Below, in pieces: positions 21,958-28,074 of a DNA stretch of 28,744 nucleotides. This stretch comes from a virus. Positions within the stretch are counted from its first letter, which is position 1; every line of letters begins with the position of its first letter. The DNA lies in IMG/VR virus record IMGVR_UViG_3300046808_000219, positions 1 to 28,744 of that record; one strand, written 5' to 3'. The notes under the pieces were generated by a model. It was not told where the DNA came from. It worked only from the letters and a program-made list of their open reading frames with translations, and made no database searches. A program made the translations under genes and the position numbers.

Positions 21958-22484
21958 TCGCAATTCCACACCGTCTTGCTGACGCGCATGTTCTCCGGCC
22001 AGCCTTCGTCGTTCGTGAAGCTTCGCTCGGTGAACAGCAGCATATTCGTTGGCCTGATCAGCAGTCTTCCACCTTGAGTGCGCATGAACATAAACTCTTT
22101 GCTTTGCTCAGGCTCGGCGCTGAACCCATCGCCATACGGGCACGCCGTGAACATATACTGCGCCTGTGCTATGCTGTAATCGTAGTACGCCCAGAGATCA
22201 GACAGGTATTCATACCTGACCACATCAAAGTCCCTGCCGTAGCAGTTCCATACCTGCGCATTCCGTAGCGTCCATGCCTCTGGCTTCTCGTTAAATGCCA
22301 GCGCATGGGGAGGTAACCCCCGATAGACAGCGCCGCATTCCAGCATCACATGACAGCCCCATGCCCGCCCCGGCTCAGACCTCACAGCGAACCAGACTGC
22401 AGGCTCAAAGCCTACTCCCCCTTCCCTGACGAACGATGAATCCACCCAGACATACTGATGGTGCGGGAGATCCTGACTGCTCAT
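21954..22484 (-). CDS. Hypothetical phage protein, 176 aa
   Basis: Rich in aromatic residues, with no membrane segment. Recognisable stretches: HHQYVWVDSSF at the start, RAWGCHVMLECGAVYRGLPPHALAF near 40-65, EYLSDLWAYYDYSIAQAQYMF near 90-112, and GGRLLIRPTNMLLF near 138-151. It begins within the stop of the HTH gene (ATGA overlap) and ends within the start of the next gene. I do not recognise the family and see no catalytic motif. Confidence 0.72.
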   Translation of the reverse strand: MSSQDLPHHQYVWVDSSFVREGGVGFEPAVWFAVRSEPGRAWGCHVMLECGAVYRGLPPHALAFNEKPEAWTLRNAQVWNCYGRDFDVVRYEYLSDLWAYYDYSIAQAQYMFTACPYGDGFSAEPEQSKEFMFMRTQGGRLLIRPTNMLLFTERSFTNDEGWPENMRVSKTVWNCE

Positions 22485-22666
22485 ACCAAGTCAACCGCCC
22501 TGATCTTACCGCCCGTCACGATCTCAATCTGGATAGCTTGCTCGGCGGGGATCTCGCCACGCCTGAACCAGTGCGACACTGCGCTGCGTGTCACACCTAG
22601 CTGGCGTGCGATCTCAGCTTGCGTGTTGAAATGCTCAAGCAATTCTTCAAAGATAACTTTACTCAT
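22481..22666 (-). CDS. YdaS/Cro-like HTH DNA-binding protein, 61 aa
   Basis: A single helix-turn-helix: NTQAEIARQLGVTRSAVSHWFRRG (about residues 14-37), then IPAEQAIQIEIVTGGKIRAVDLV, the layout of YdaS/Cro-type regulators, small phage repressors or antirepressors that bind operators as dimers. The ATG at 22666 shares a base with the upstream stop (TAATG). The long ORF to 22729 reads from an unlikely start. No matching CI-type repressor gene is nearby. It is a natural candidate to bind the operator-like elements at P1-P3, which is inference. Confidence 0.82.
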   Translation of the reverse strand: MSKVIFEELLEHFNTQAEIARQLGVTRSAVSHWFRRGEIPAEQAIQIEIVTGGKIRAVDLV

Positions 22667-22860
22667 TATGCTGCAATCCCTAGTCGTGCATGAACTGCAT
22701 GGCGCAGCATGGTGGGCGTGAAGCCCCATAGTTTCATTGCCAAGCTATACGCCTTGACCAGCTCCGCAATCTCTGCATCCGCCTGCTTCAGCTCAGCCGC
22801 CAGCTTGTCGCGCTTCTTGAACGCAGCATTGGCGCGCTTGATAACCTCTTGCTCAGTCAT
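22666..22860 (-). CDS. Small coiled-coil protein, 64 aa
   Basis: A charged helical stretch (KRANAAFKKRDKLAAELKQADAEIAELVKAYSLAMK, residues 8-43) is a likely coiled coil, followed by a short hydrophobic end (LWGFTPTMLRHAV). The start overlaps the upstream stop (ATGA). It directly precedes the HTH gene and could be its partner, but this is only positional. Confidence 0.68.
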   Translation of the reverse strand: MTEQEVIKRANAAFKKRDKLAAELKQADAEIAELVKAYSLAMKLWGFTPTMLRHAVHARLGIAA

Positions 22861-23138
22861 CCCACAATCTCCAGTATCTCAGGCTTGTCCGTGCAGTCAG
22901 CGACCACTTCGTCAGGATCGTTGCCGTATATCAGCCAGATCATCCCGATCTTTCTCAGGTCGTTGTTCTCCACATACAGCCAGTCAGCATCCGTGTGGCC
23001 AAGCTCAGCCATCACTTCCTCTGCGTCGTCGCTGTGCATCAGCGGAAACTCTTCGCCATCAAAGACTGTCAGAAGATAGCCCTTGTCCAGCGCCCGGTTC
23101 ACAATCTGCCGGATGATAAATCGCTCGTCAGTATTCAT
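22857..23138 (-). CDS. Acidic hypothetical protein, 93 aa
   Basis: Acidic and well structured: RFIIRQIVNRALDKGYLLTVFDGEEF, then AEEVMAELGHTDADWLYVEN and KIGMIWLIYGNDPDEVVADCTD. To my knowledge this pattern (KGYxLxVxDGEE, DxExLxxxGxxGxxxLIYGN) is common in small phage and plasmid proteins of unknown function. The start overlaps the upstream stop (TAATG at 23138) and the stop overlaps the next start (ATGA). Confidence 0.72.
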   Translation of the reverse strand: MNTDERFIIRQIVNRALDKGYLLTVFDGEEFPLMHSDDAEEVMAELGHTDADWLYVENNDLRKIGMIWLIYGNDPDEVVADCTDKPEILEIVG

Positions 23139-23326
23139 TAGAACGCCCTCGGTTTGCGCCGCCCGTAATCGCGCAGCTTGTCATATGCCTTGGCATAGTC
23201 ATCCCAGAAGCCGTTATAGACACGGCCATTTCCATCAGCGTCGATCTGATCGTCGATTGCCTCGACCAATTTATCGAGCGCGTCGAGCAGCTCCTCTGCG
23301 TCCAGTGCATCAAGCTCCCGGTTCAT
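23138..23326 (-). CDS. Small acidic helical protein, 62 aa
   Basis: MNRELDALDAEELLDALDKLVEAIDDQIDADGNGR, a Leu/Asp/Glu-rich amphipathic helix, then VYNGFWDDYAKAYDKLRDYGRRKP. The start overlaps the upstream stop by ATGA. The short DxDxNG segment resembles an EF-hand-like loop but is too little to claim calcium binding. Function unknown. Confidence 0.64.
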   Translation of the reverse strand: MNRELDALDAEELLDALDKLVEAIDDQIDADGNGRVYNGFWDDYAKAYDKLRDYGRRKPRAF

Positions 23327-23523
23327 GACGCGATCCCCTTATCGTAAATGATCGCAGCCATCGGCTCGTCATCCGGCCAGCGCCGGTCAATCACACGATA
23401 CCGCCCGCCATCAGCCTCGCTCAATGCACGCGCAGCTTCCATAGCCAGCGTGCCCAGCTCGAACTTCGCAACCGGCCACCACTTGTGGCAGACCCGGTCT
23501 TCCATTTCGATTTCGACTTTCAT
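23323..23523 (-). CDS. Hypothetical protein, 66 aa (first gene after P2)
   Basis: MKVEIEMEDRVCHKWW, then LAMEAARALSEADGGRYRVIDRRWPDDEPMAAIIYDKGIAS. I took the ATG at 23523 because GGAAAGGATG lies just upstream and it falls 17 bases after the shared 13-base element; an in-frame start at 23541 would lie within that element. The central AxALSxxxGGRYRVIDR looks like a short alpha-beta unit. No known family recognised. Confidence 0.66.
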   Translation of the reverse strand: MKVEIEMEDRVCHKWWPVAKFELGTLAMEAARALSEADGGRYRVIDRRWPDDEPMAAIIYDKGIAS

Positions 23524-23540
23524 GCAACATCCTTTCCTCA

Positions 23541-23588
23541 TGCCGTCACAGCACGCATCAATCGATCACACTGTTGATCCCTTGTCAA
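23541..23588 (-). promoter_or_regulatory. Promoter P2 with shared 13-bp element
   Basis: TTGACA (23583-23588) lies in the last codons of the upstream gene, and the identical TGCTGTGACGGCA element sits at 23541-23553, 29 bases later. Any -10 is weak (TCGATT after 17 bases). Between them is GATCA-N6-TGATC (23564-23579), a second small inverted repeat. It would start the 23523-20444 operon. Confidence 0.6.
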
Positions 23589-23898
23589 CCCCATAGTGTT
23601 TCGCAATCTCCGGCAGCATCTCATCCACCATGTCGAGCGCAAGCTTGTGCTGCTCACGCACCTGCTTCTCGGTGGCTCTCGTGTTCCAGTGGATCATGCG
23701 ACGGCCATAGTCCGTTCGTGCTTGGTGTCGCTCCGCACGATAGCCAATCTCCTCCACCACATGGTGAACCATAGCTGTCGTGCAAAGCGCACCATCCAAA
23801 GCCTTCGCCGTCACGATACGCAAGATGCGATTGCCACCCAGATCAATCCGTGTGTTGCCTTGCCATCCCATCTTTGTCTTGGCGATGCTCGTGTTCAT
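23566..23898 (-). CDS. Hypothetical protein, 110 aa
   Basis: MNTSIAKTKMGWQGNTRIDLGGNRILRIVTAK, a strand-rich N-terminus, followed by MVHHVVEEIGYRAERHQARTDYGRRMIHWNTRATEKQV, rich in His and Arg. GAAGGG lies upstream of the ATG. Its 3' end carries the P2 -35 hexamer, so this is the last gene of its operon. The pattern (RxxTxKxxxGxLxTxAxVxxxE) resembles small phage proteins of unknown function. Confidence 0.7.
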   Translation of the reverse strand: MNTSIAKTKMGWQGNTRIDLGGNRILRIVTAKALDGALCTTAMVHHVVEEIGYRAERHQARTDYGRRMIHWNTRATEKQVREQHKLALDMVDEMLPEIAKHYGVDKGSTV

Positions 23899-23902
23899 CC
23901 TG

Positions 23903-24049
23903 CTATCCCTTCTTGCGTAGCACTGTTGCTAACTGCGACTCATACAATCGGGCCATCTTGTCCATCCCAATGTGGCGATAGGCGCGGATCCGCTGCCGCA
24001 ATTCACCCTCGCCTAGCATTGCGGCATATGTCTCGGCTAGTTGCCCCAT
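23903..24049 (-). CDS. Small helical protein, 48 aa
   Basis: MGQLAETYAAMLGEGELRQRIRAYRHIGMDKMARLYESQLATVLRKKG, two amphipathic helices with a basic end. A strong Shine-Dalgarno (AAGGAG) precedes the ATG by about nine bases. It overlaps the 3' end of the 32-residue membrane peptide gene. The compact helices and strong RBS support a real gene; function unknown. Confidence 0.62.
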   Translation of the reverse strand: MGQLAETYAAMLGEGELRQRIRAYRHIGMDKMARLYESQLATVLRKKG

Positions 24050-24135
24050 CTTTTAATCTCCTTGATCAACATCCAAATACCTAGCGCCACTGATCCCCAG
24101 ATCAGCACCCAAAGCATGATCGATAGCGGGTGCAT
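24037..24135 (-). CDS. Membrane micro-peptide, 32 aa
   Basis: MHPLSIMLWVLIWGSVALGIWMLIKEIKRW: almost the whole chain is one hydrophobic helix (about 5-23) with a basic end. The ATG overlaps the stop of the AT-hook gene (TAATG at 24133-24137), and GAGG lies upstream, so it is likely translated by coupling. Single-helix peptides of this kind include small toxins and membrane regulators, but no specific function can be given. Confidence 0.55.
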   Translation of the reverse strand: MHPLSIMLWVLIWGSVALGIWMLIKEIKRWGN

Positions 24136-24431
24136 TACGCCTCAGCCTTCGGCTTGTTCTTGCTGCCAAATGGACGGCCCCGTTTCTTCGGTGCCTCCGC
24201 CGCAACCTTCGGCTTGTTCTTGCTGCCGAACGGGCGACCGCGCTTGGGCTTAGGCGCTGTCGTGTCAGGTGTATCCGTCACACTCTTACGGCGGCGGCGC
24301 TTTCTTGCGCCTGCCATAGCCTCGCGGAATCCAATCTCAATCGACGCAACAAACATCGCCCTCTCTGCTGTCGTGTCCCAGTCGAGTGACGTAGCCCAAT
24401 CAAATAGCTTTCCTGCCAACCATTTACGCAT
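24135..24431 (-). CDS. Double AT-hook DNA-binding protein, 98 aa
   Basis: The N-terminal half (residues 1-42) is a small helical domain (WLAGKLFDWATSLDW; MFVASIEIGFREAMAG). The C-terminal half is a basic tail with two copies of KRGRPFGSKNKPK (63-75 and 83-95), each holding an AT-hook RGRP that binds the minor groove of AT-rich DNA. The repeat is also seen in DNA (24146-24245), so it arose by tandem duplication. A Lys/Arg cluster (KRRRRK, 44-49) adds to DNA affinity. It could act as a nucleoid-like or silencing factor. GGAG lies upstream and the start overlaps the previous gene by 8 bases. Confidence 0.83.
   Translation of the reverse strand: MRKWLAGKLFDWATSLDWDTTAERAMFVASIEIGFREAMAGARKRRRRKSVTDTPDTTAPKPKRGRPFGSKNKPKVAAEAPKKRGRPFGSKNKPKAEA
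24146..24245. repeat. 60-bp-period tandem duplication inside the AT-hook gene
   Basis: The 22-base string starting ccttcggcttgttcttgctg is identical at 24146-24167 and 24206-24227, 60 bases apart, and similarity extends about 18 bases further through diverged third positions. Each copy encodes one AT-hook and the KNKPK tail. Confidence 0.8.
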
Positions 24432-24651
24432 CGACCTTCTCCTTCAGAAGCACAGCGAAATCCACGCTGTCTAATTCACTGTCATCCATGCCAAGGCATT
24501 TGCCTTCTTCGAGCGTTGCCTCTTCCTCAATAGTCGTGTCGAAGTTACGCACCTTTTCCATCGCCGCCTCCGCGCTATCCGCCTCGACTGTCATGTAGTA
24601 GCGCACAATTATCGACTCACGGCGTGCCAGTCCCACCTCATACTTCGCCAT
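24424..24651 (-). CDS. Hypothetical protein, 75 aa
   Basis: MAKYEVGLARRESIIVRYYMTVEADSAEAAMEKV is an alternating strand pattern followed by a helix, then an acidic end. The pattern (YxVxVxRxxxxxxxxxVEADSxExAxEKV) is typical of small DpnD/PcfM-like phage proteins that may fold as a single alpha-beta unit. I use ATG 24651 rather than GTG 24654; AGGGAG lies upstream. It overlaps the AT-hook gene by 8 bases. Confidence 0.68.
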   Translation of the reverse strand: MAKYEVGLARRESIIVRYYMTVEADSAEAAMEKVRNFDTTIEEEATLEEGKCLGMDDSELDSVDFAVLLKEKVDA

Positions 24652-24793
24652 CACCCTCTCCCTTCTCCAATCGCATTGCCTTCAGTATCTCTTCCTTGCT
24701 GATAGCCTTCAGCAAATCAGCCAGCTTCACCCGTGCATCCAGCTCGTCCGCTGCCATGATGGCAAAGCCCAACGTGAAATCATATCGCTTCAT
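24638..24793 (-). CDS. Small helical protein, 51 aa
   Basis: MKRYDFTLGFAIMAADELDARVKLADLLKAISKEEILKAMRLEKGEG, mostly one or two amphipathic helices. It overlaps the upstream gene by ATGA (24790-24793) and the downstream gene by 14 bases, which supports it. Function unknown. Confidence 0.6.
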   Translation of the reverse strand: MKRYDFTLGFAIMAADELDARVKLADLLKAISKEEILKAMRLEKGEGDGEV

Positions 24794-25014
24794 GCATTCT
24801 CCTCCTCAAACCATTCGATGTTGGTTTCTTCAATGGCGATGCCCCAGTCTGCCATCTCGCTCTGGCATAGATCGCGGCCATCGTTCATTTCGAGAGCAAC
24901 CCAAGGCTTCACCCAGTCACCGCTTGGCAGGGTAAATGCGCGGCCTTGCTCAGGCACAGCCGTTCCGTATGGCAGATCAATAACCGCCTCAATTACAACC
25001 CGTATCTGCATCAT
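24790..25014 (-). CDS. Hypothetical protein, 74 aa
   Basis: MQIRVVIEAVIDLPYG, a strand-rich start, then FTLPSGDWVKPWVALEMNDGRDLCQSEMADWGIAIEETNIEWFEEE. The start overlaps the upstream stop (ATGA; a second ATG follows). Alternating strands and an acidic end suggest a small beta-rich domain. I do not recognise it. Confidence 0.62.
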   Translation of the reverse strand: MMQIRVVIEAVIDLPYGTAVPEQGRAFTLPSGDWVKPWVALEMNDGRDLCQSEMADWGIAIEETNIEWFEEENA

Positions 25015-25193
25015 GCGTTCCCTTCATATGCCGTGTAAGGCAGCAGCTTCGTCCTCTGCTCCACCAGAAACTCACGCAGCGTTTCGAACTCAGCCGGTTC
25101 GCTGATCGCAATGTCATCCACGTCCCCGCTGTCGATCAGATCGCACAGATCGAAATAGATTTCCTGCAATGTGGTCAGCATCTTCTCATCCAT
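25011..25193 (-). CDS. Small acidic protein, 60 aa
   Basis: MDEKMLTTLQEIYFDLCDLIDSGDVDDIAISEPAEFETLREFLVEQRTK, helical and acidic. I chose the ATG at 25193 because it overlaps the upstream stop (TAATG) and AGGAGG lies upstream; the longer ORF to 25397 is a shadow of the upstream gene. Function unknown. Confidence 0.64.
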   Translation of the reverse strand: MDEKMLTTLQEIYFDLCDLIDSGDVDDIAISEPAEFETLREFLVEQRTKLLPYTAYEGNA

Positions 25194-25912
25194 TACGCCG
25201 CCTCCTGATAGTGTTTCGCACCAGCCCCATGCGGTGCAATCTGTATGCTCACCGGAGCCTTGCTCGTGCTGCCCATGCACAGCTTGCAAGCGATGCACTG
25301 CGTCCGCTTGCCTGCCTCCTCCGATGCCGGGCAATTCACCTCGCGCCCCGTCATGGGTGCGCTGCCTACACGGAACGTCCGATACCCACGCAGCCATGCT
25401 TCCTTCGCATCCGTCGGGCTGTCAGCCGATGCCATCACCAGCCGTGACCAGCCGCGCTCTGCCTTGCGCCATTGGTGTGTGTATCCCGTCCAGCCAGCGG
25501 CCTTCGCAACCAGCGTCTCCCATAGGGCAAGTGGCGCTGCCGCCGGATCACCATAGGTGCCAAGCCGCACCATCTTACCGGCCACAATCTCGGCCACCTC
25601 AGCCGCTGTTGCCGCCGGATAAACGCCACGCTGATAGCTTTGCCACACGTTCTTGGGGCCATGAACCAGCGTCACATAGCATGAGCGCCCCTTGCCGGTG
25701 CCATCGCCACGATGCACGCAGTCCCCGCAGATGGATCGATCAGCGCCAGTGCGCACCGCCTCAAGCGGGTGCATATCGGGCCGGATGATATAGGTCTGCA
25801 CCATCTTGCCCGTCTTGGTGTTCCGGCTTCCAGCCAGACCCGTCACAACCACAATGATACGCTCCCCGTCCAGCATAGACGGGCCGTCATAGATCACATA
25901 ACCTGCAGTCAT
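25193..25912 (-). CDS. Cys-rich phage protein of unknown function, 239 aa (first gene after P3)
   Basis: N-terminus GYVIYDGPSMLDGERIIVVVTGLA. Seven Cys fall in two groups: Cys62-x2-Cys65-x12-Cys78, and Cys194-x11-Cys206-x2-Cys209-x2-Cys212, the latter in QCIACKLCMG. These look like zinc or iron-sulfur ligands. The central part (PAATAAEVAEIVAGKMVRLGTYGDPAAAPLALWETL) is conserved in related proteins from many phages and plasmids, as I recall, with no assigned role. It has a promoter and the shared 13-base element about 21 bases before its ATG, so it is likely expressed early and regulated. Confidence 0.8.
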   Translation of the reverse strand: MTAGYVIYDGPSMLDGERIIVVVTGLAGSRNTKTGKMVQTYIIRPDMHPLEAVRTGADRSICGDCVHRGDGTGKGRSCYVTLVHGPKNVWQSYQRGVYPAATAAEVAEIVAGKMVRLGTYGDPAAAPLALWETLVAKAAGWTGYTHQWRKAERGWSRLVMASADSPTDAKEAWLRGYRTFRVGSAPMTGREVNCPASEEAGKRTQCIACKLCMGSTSKAPVSIQIAPHGAGAKHYQEAA

Positions 25913-25933
25913 ATCGAAACCTTTCCATCAGCG

Positions 25934-25982
25934 TGCCGTCACAGCACCCCTTTATAAAAGCCTATTGTTTAGCCCCTGTCAA
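25934..25982 (-). promoter_or_regulatory. Promoter P3 with shared 13-bp element
   Basis: TTGACA (25977-25982) is followed after 17 bases by TTTTAT as a candidate -10, then TGCTGTGACGGCA at 25934-25946, 30 bases after the -35. Flanking bases extend it to GTGCTG-TGA-CGGCAC. The -35 lies in the 3' end of the upstream gene. It would start the 25912-23566 operon. Confidence 0.63.
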
Positions 25983-26360
25983 CACCTCAGTTTTATGCAC
26001 CACCTCATCTTCGATGCGCCGCCGACGATCATCATCAATCGCGCCCGGCTCCCCGAAAAACTCGCGGCCCAGAATCTCCCAGTCCCCGCCGATTAGATAC
26101 GTCCCGTTGTCCCCGTTGTCATAGTCCAGATCACGCACCCGACCGATGCCGATGCTCGTGCTGCCGCCGAAATAATTCGCGATGACCTGCGTCAGCCGCG
26201 CCATTGCGTATTGCGGATCGTCCTCCGGTGTTCGCATATTCAGCCGCTGTGCCGCGCCCAAGAACGCAGCGATGCTCTCCGGCCCTCCATTCCAGTGGAC
26301 ATAGATGCCGATATTATCCAGCCCGAACGGGGCCAGTGTGATTACTGCTCGATTACCCAT
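25962..26360 (-). CDS. Conserved phage protein, 132 aa
   Basis: MGNRAVITLAPFGLDNIGIYVHWNGGPESIAAFLGAAQ is a very recognisable start: proteins beginning MGNRAVI with a GIYxHWNGG motif are widespread in phages and plasmids with no known function. Later come MARLTQVIANYFGG and TYLIGGDWEILGREFFGEPG. GGAAGGG lies about eight bases before the ATG at 26360, and the upstream gene ends a base before it. It ends with the -10 region of P3. Confidence 0.78.
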   Translation of the reverse strand: MGNRAVITLAPFGLDNIGIYVHWNGGPESIAAFLGAAQRLNMRTPEDDPQYAMARLTQVIANYFGGSTSIGIGRVRDLDYDNGDNGTYLIGGDWEILGREFFGEPGAIDDDRRRRIEDEVVHKTEVLTGAKQ

Positions 26361-26361
26361 C

Positions 26362-26511
26362 TCAATTCCCTTCCATCCCGTAAACTTCGCGGCAAAATTT
26401 ATCCCAAAGCTCTGCATCCACCCGAAGCCAAACGTGTTCTTCGAATTGCTGCATTACGTCCGCGCCATCCAGCACATCAAATGCCAGCGCGACTCTATCC
26501 CAATCGCTCAC
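26362..26511 (-). CDS. Small protein with GTG start, 49 aa
   Basis: VSDWDRVALAFDVLDGADVMQQFEEHVWLRVDAELWDKFCREVYG, helical and acidic. The GTG overlaps the upstream stop (GTGA), with GGAGG seven bases before it, a strong start signal that decides a non-ATG start. Function unknown. Confidence 0.62.
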   Translation of the reverse strand: MSDWDRVALAFDVLDGADVMQQFEEHVWLRVDAELWDKFCREVYGMEGN

Positions 26512-27080
26512 GCCATCACCTCCATCTTATACTGCCGCCATGACGGCCACCGAAACGGCAAGCCATAGCCCTCCGTCATGAAGCGGGGCACACGCCCAGC
26601 CACAACCACCTTCACCTCACGCAGCGGCACGCCGCCTATCGTGGGCACATTATCCGCCAGCACACGCAGCTTCATGCCCGGCTCAAGCTTCGGAGCCGAT
26701 GCCCTATGAGCATGGTATTGCCTGCACTTCTCGCGCCAGCGATTAGCATATTCGTTGTCCGTCTCTGTCAACAGCGCCAGAATCTTCTCAGGACAGCGCC
26801 AGATATACGGGCCCATATGCTCCGTCATATCCTTATACCCGAACGTCATGCCATCCGGCGCGCTCGGCGCAAACTGCAGCATATAGGTGGCGCACCAGAC
26901 CTCGCGCGTCCCGTCCGGCTTGGTATGCTCGACTGCTGCGTAATACTCACGCGCTGCCACGATTGCGGATGCCAGCACGCGGCGACTGCCCACATCAATC
27001 CCTTCGGGGATGTCCCATGTCAGGCCTGCATCCAGATACGCCTTCACGTTGTCCGGCTTTACTTGAAACGTCCAGCCCAT
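26508..27080 (-). CDS. Conserved phage protein (DUF6927-like), 190 aa
   Basis: MGWTFQVKPDNVKAYLDAG start, then REYYAAVEHTKPDG, VWCATYMLQFAP, FGYKDMTEHMGPYIWRCPEKILALLTETD (about 80-108) and WREKCRQYHAH. The FGYKDMTExxGP...CPxxILxLLT block is one I recognise from a family found in phages and plasmids (DUF6927 as I recall), function unknown. GAGG lies about six bases before the ATG. Confidence 0.78.
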   Translation of the reverse strand: MGWTFQVKPDNVKAYLDAGLTWDIPEGIDVGSRRVLASAIVAAREYYAAVEHTKPDGTREVWCATYMLQFAPSAPDGMTFGYKDMTEHMGPYIWRCPEKILALLTETDNEYANRWREKCRQYHAHRASAPKLEPGMKLRVLADNVPTIGGVPLREVKVVVAGRVPRFMTEGYGLPFRWPSWRQYKMEVMA

Positions 27081-27088
27081 ACGTCACC

Positions 27089-27568
27089 TCACCAGCTTGA
27101 TTGATAGTATAAATCCCAGACAAGCACGTTGCCTTCGTCGCTGTCGAACCATTCGACCAGCGGCTTTAGCTGCGTCACTGTCTCTTCCAGACAGTCCCAA
27201 TACCAATCATCATAGTCCGTCGAGCCAAAGAAAAACCCGTCTGCCGTAGGCAGAACGTCCGCTGCCTCCTCTGGATCACGCTTGGCAAGCAAGTCCTCGC
27301 ACGTTGCGACCAATTCTTTCAGCGATTGCACCGACACGAAGTGTTTCTGGCAATCGTCATTGCCATCCTGTGCCTCACGCACGAACCATTCGTGAATGGC
27401 ATTGGCCTTGCGCCAATAGGCTACGCTGATCGTCACTGTGGCCGAACTCTCTCCGTCCTGACGCAAGGGCGGATGAACGCCCACGGCCTCGACCACCCTG
27501 TCCCGGCGGTCAATGTCGCTATAGCCGCTGATATATTTTTCAGCGGTCAGATACATATCCAAGCCCAT
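27089..27568 (-). CDS. Conserved phage protein beginning MGLDMYL, 159 aa
   Basis: MGLDMYLTAEKYISG, then VTISVAYWRKANAIHEWFVREAQDGNDDCQKHFVS (about 45-80) and LKELVATCEDLL, then FFFGSTDYDDWYWDCLEETVTQL. Proteins with MGLDMYL and YWRKANAIHxWFV are widespread in phages, plasmids and some bacteria, with no known function. I start at 27568 (GGAAAGGGA upstream); the longer ORF to 27658 is unlikely. Confidence 0.8.
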   Translation of the reverse strand: MGLDMYLTAEKYISGYSDIDRRDRVVEAVGVHPPLRQDGESSATVTISVAYWRKANAIHEWFVREAQDGNDDCQKHFVSVQSLKELVATCEDLLAKRDPEEAADVLPTADGFFFGSTDYDDWYWDCLEETVTQLKPLVEWFDSDEGNVLVWDLYYQSSW

Positions 27569-27569
27569 G

Positions 27570-27815
27570 TCAGTCCCTTTCCACCAGATAGAAACAATAC
27601 CCATCGTCCTTCGCGCTTCGCGCCATGTGATATTCCACCCGCTCGTCGCCATCGTCATCCATCAGGATGAGAATCAGCTTCTCAGCCGCCTCGCCGTGCG
27701 CGTCCTCTACGCTCAGCTCGTGCGGATAGGGGATCGTCACAGTCCGCGTCCCGTCTGTCGCCCTAATACGCGCGCCCTTCGTGTCTGTCGGGCCCAGATA
27801 TTTGGTTCGGATCAT
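27570..27815 (-). CDS. Hypothetical protein, 81 aa
   Basis: MIRTKYLGPTDTKGARIRATDGTRTVTIPYPHELSVEDAHGEAAEKLI looks like a small beta-barrel followed by a helix, ending YHMARSAKDDGYCFYLVE. The TKYLGPTxxxGxRIxAxxxG start with VxIPYPxxLS is common in small phage proteins of unknown function. I use ATG 27815 (TGATG overlap, GGAAGGGG upstream) rather than GTG 27818. Confidence 0.74.
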   Translation of the reverse strand: MIRTKYLGPTDTKGARIRATDGTRTVTIPYPHELSVEDAHGEAAEKLILILMDDDGDERVEYHMARSAKDDGYCFYLVERD

Positions 27816-28072
27816 CACTTATCCCCTTCCAATAGCTCGATCAAAGTGTCCAGCGACTCCCATTCGATGCCGCCCTTCACGCATAGGTCAACCACCTCGC
27901 GCGTCGCCGCCTCCAGCTCCTGCACATAGTCGCACGCTGCGTCATACTGCCGCGCCAGCCGACGAATCTCCTCGCGCGCCGACTCCACGCCAGCGCCAGA
28001 CCCTCGCTCCAATGCCGTGATATAAATATCAATCACGCCAGCCCATGTCGGGGTTACGTCTACGTATTCCAT
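27815..28072 (-). CDS. Helical hypothetical protein, 85 aa
   Basis: MEYVDVTPTWAGVIDIYITALERGSGAGVESAREEIRRLARQYDAACDYVQ, a helical protein with the DVxPTWxxxxxIYxxAL pattern that recurs in phage and plasmid small proteins of unknown function. GGAGG lies about seven bases before the ATG at 28072. The longer ORF to 28096 begins within the preceding gene. Confidence 0.72.
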   Translation of the reverse strand: MEYVDVTPTWAGVIDIYITALERGSGAGVESAREEIRRLARQYDAACDYVQELEAATREVVDLCVKGGIEWESLDTLIELLEGDK

Positions 28073-28074
28073 GC

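Noticed and set aside
25171-25788. 205-aa + strand ORF
   Set aside because: Antisense to the Cys-rich gene; Pro/Ser/Arg-rich and without recognisable domains.
26766-26771. Another TTGACA on the - strand
   Set aside because: It lies in the middle of a coding region, has no 13-base element after it and no gene start nearby.
27741-27752. Partial match to the 13-base element (cgtcacag)
   Set aside because: Only the core matches, it lies inside a gene, and no TTGACA is placed before it.
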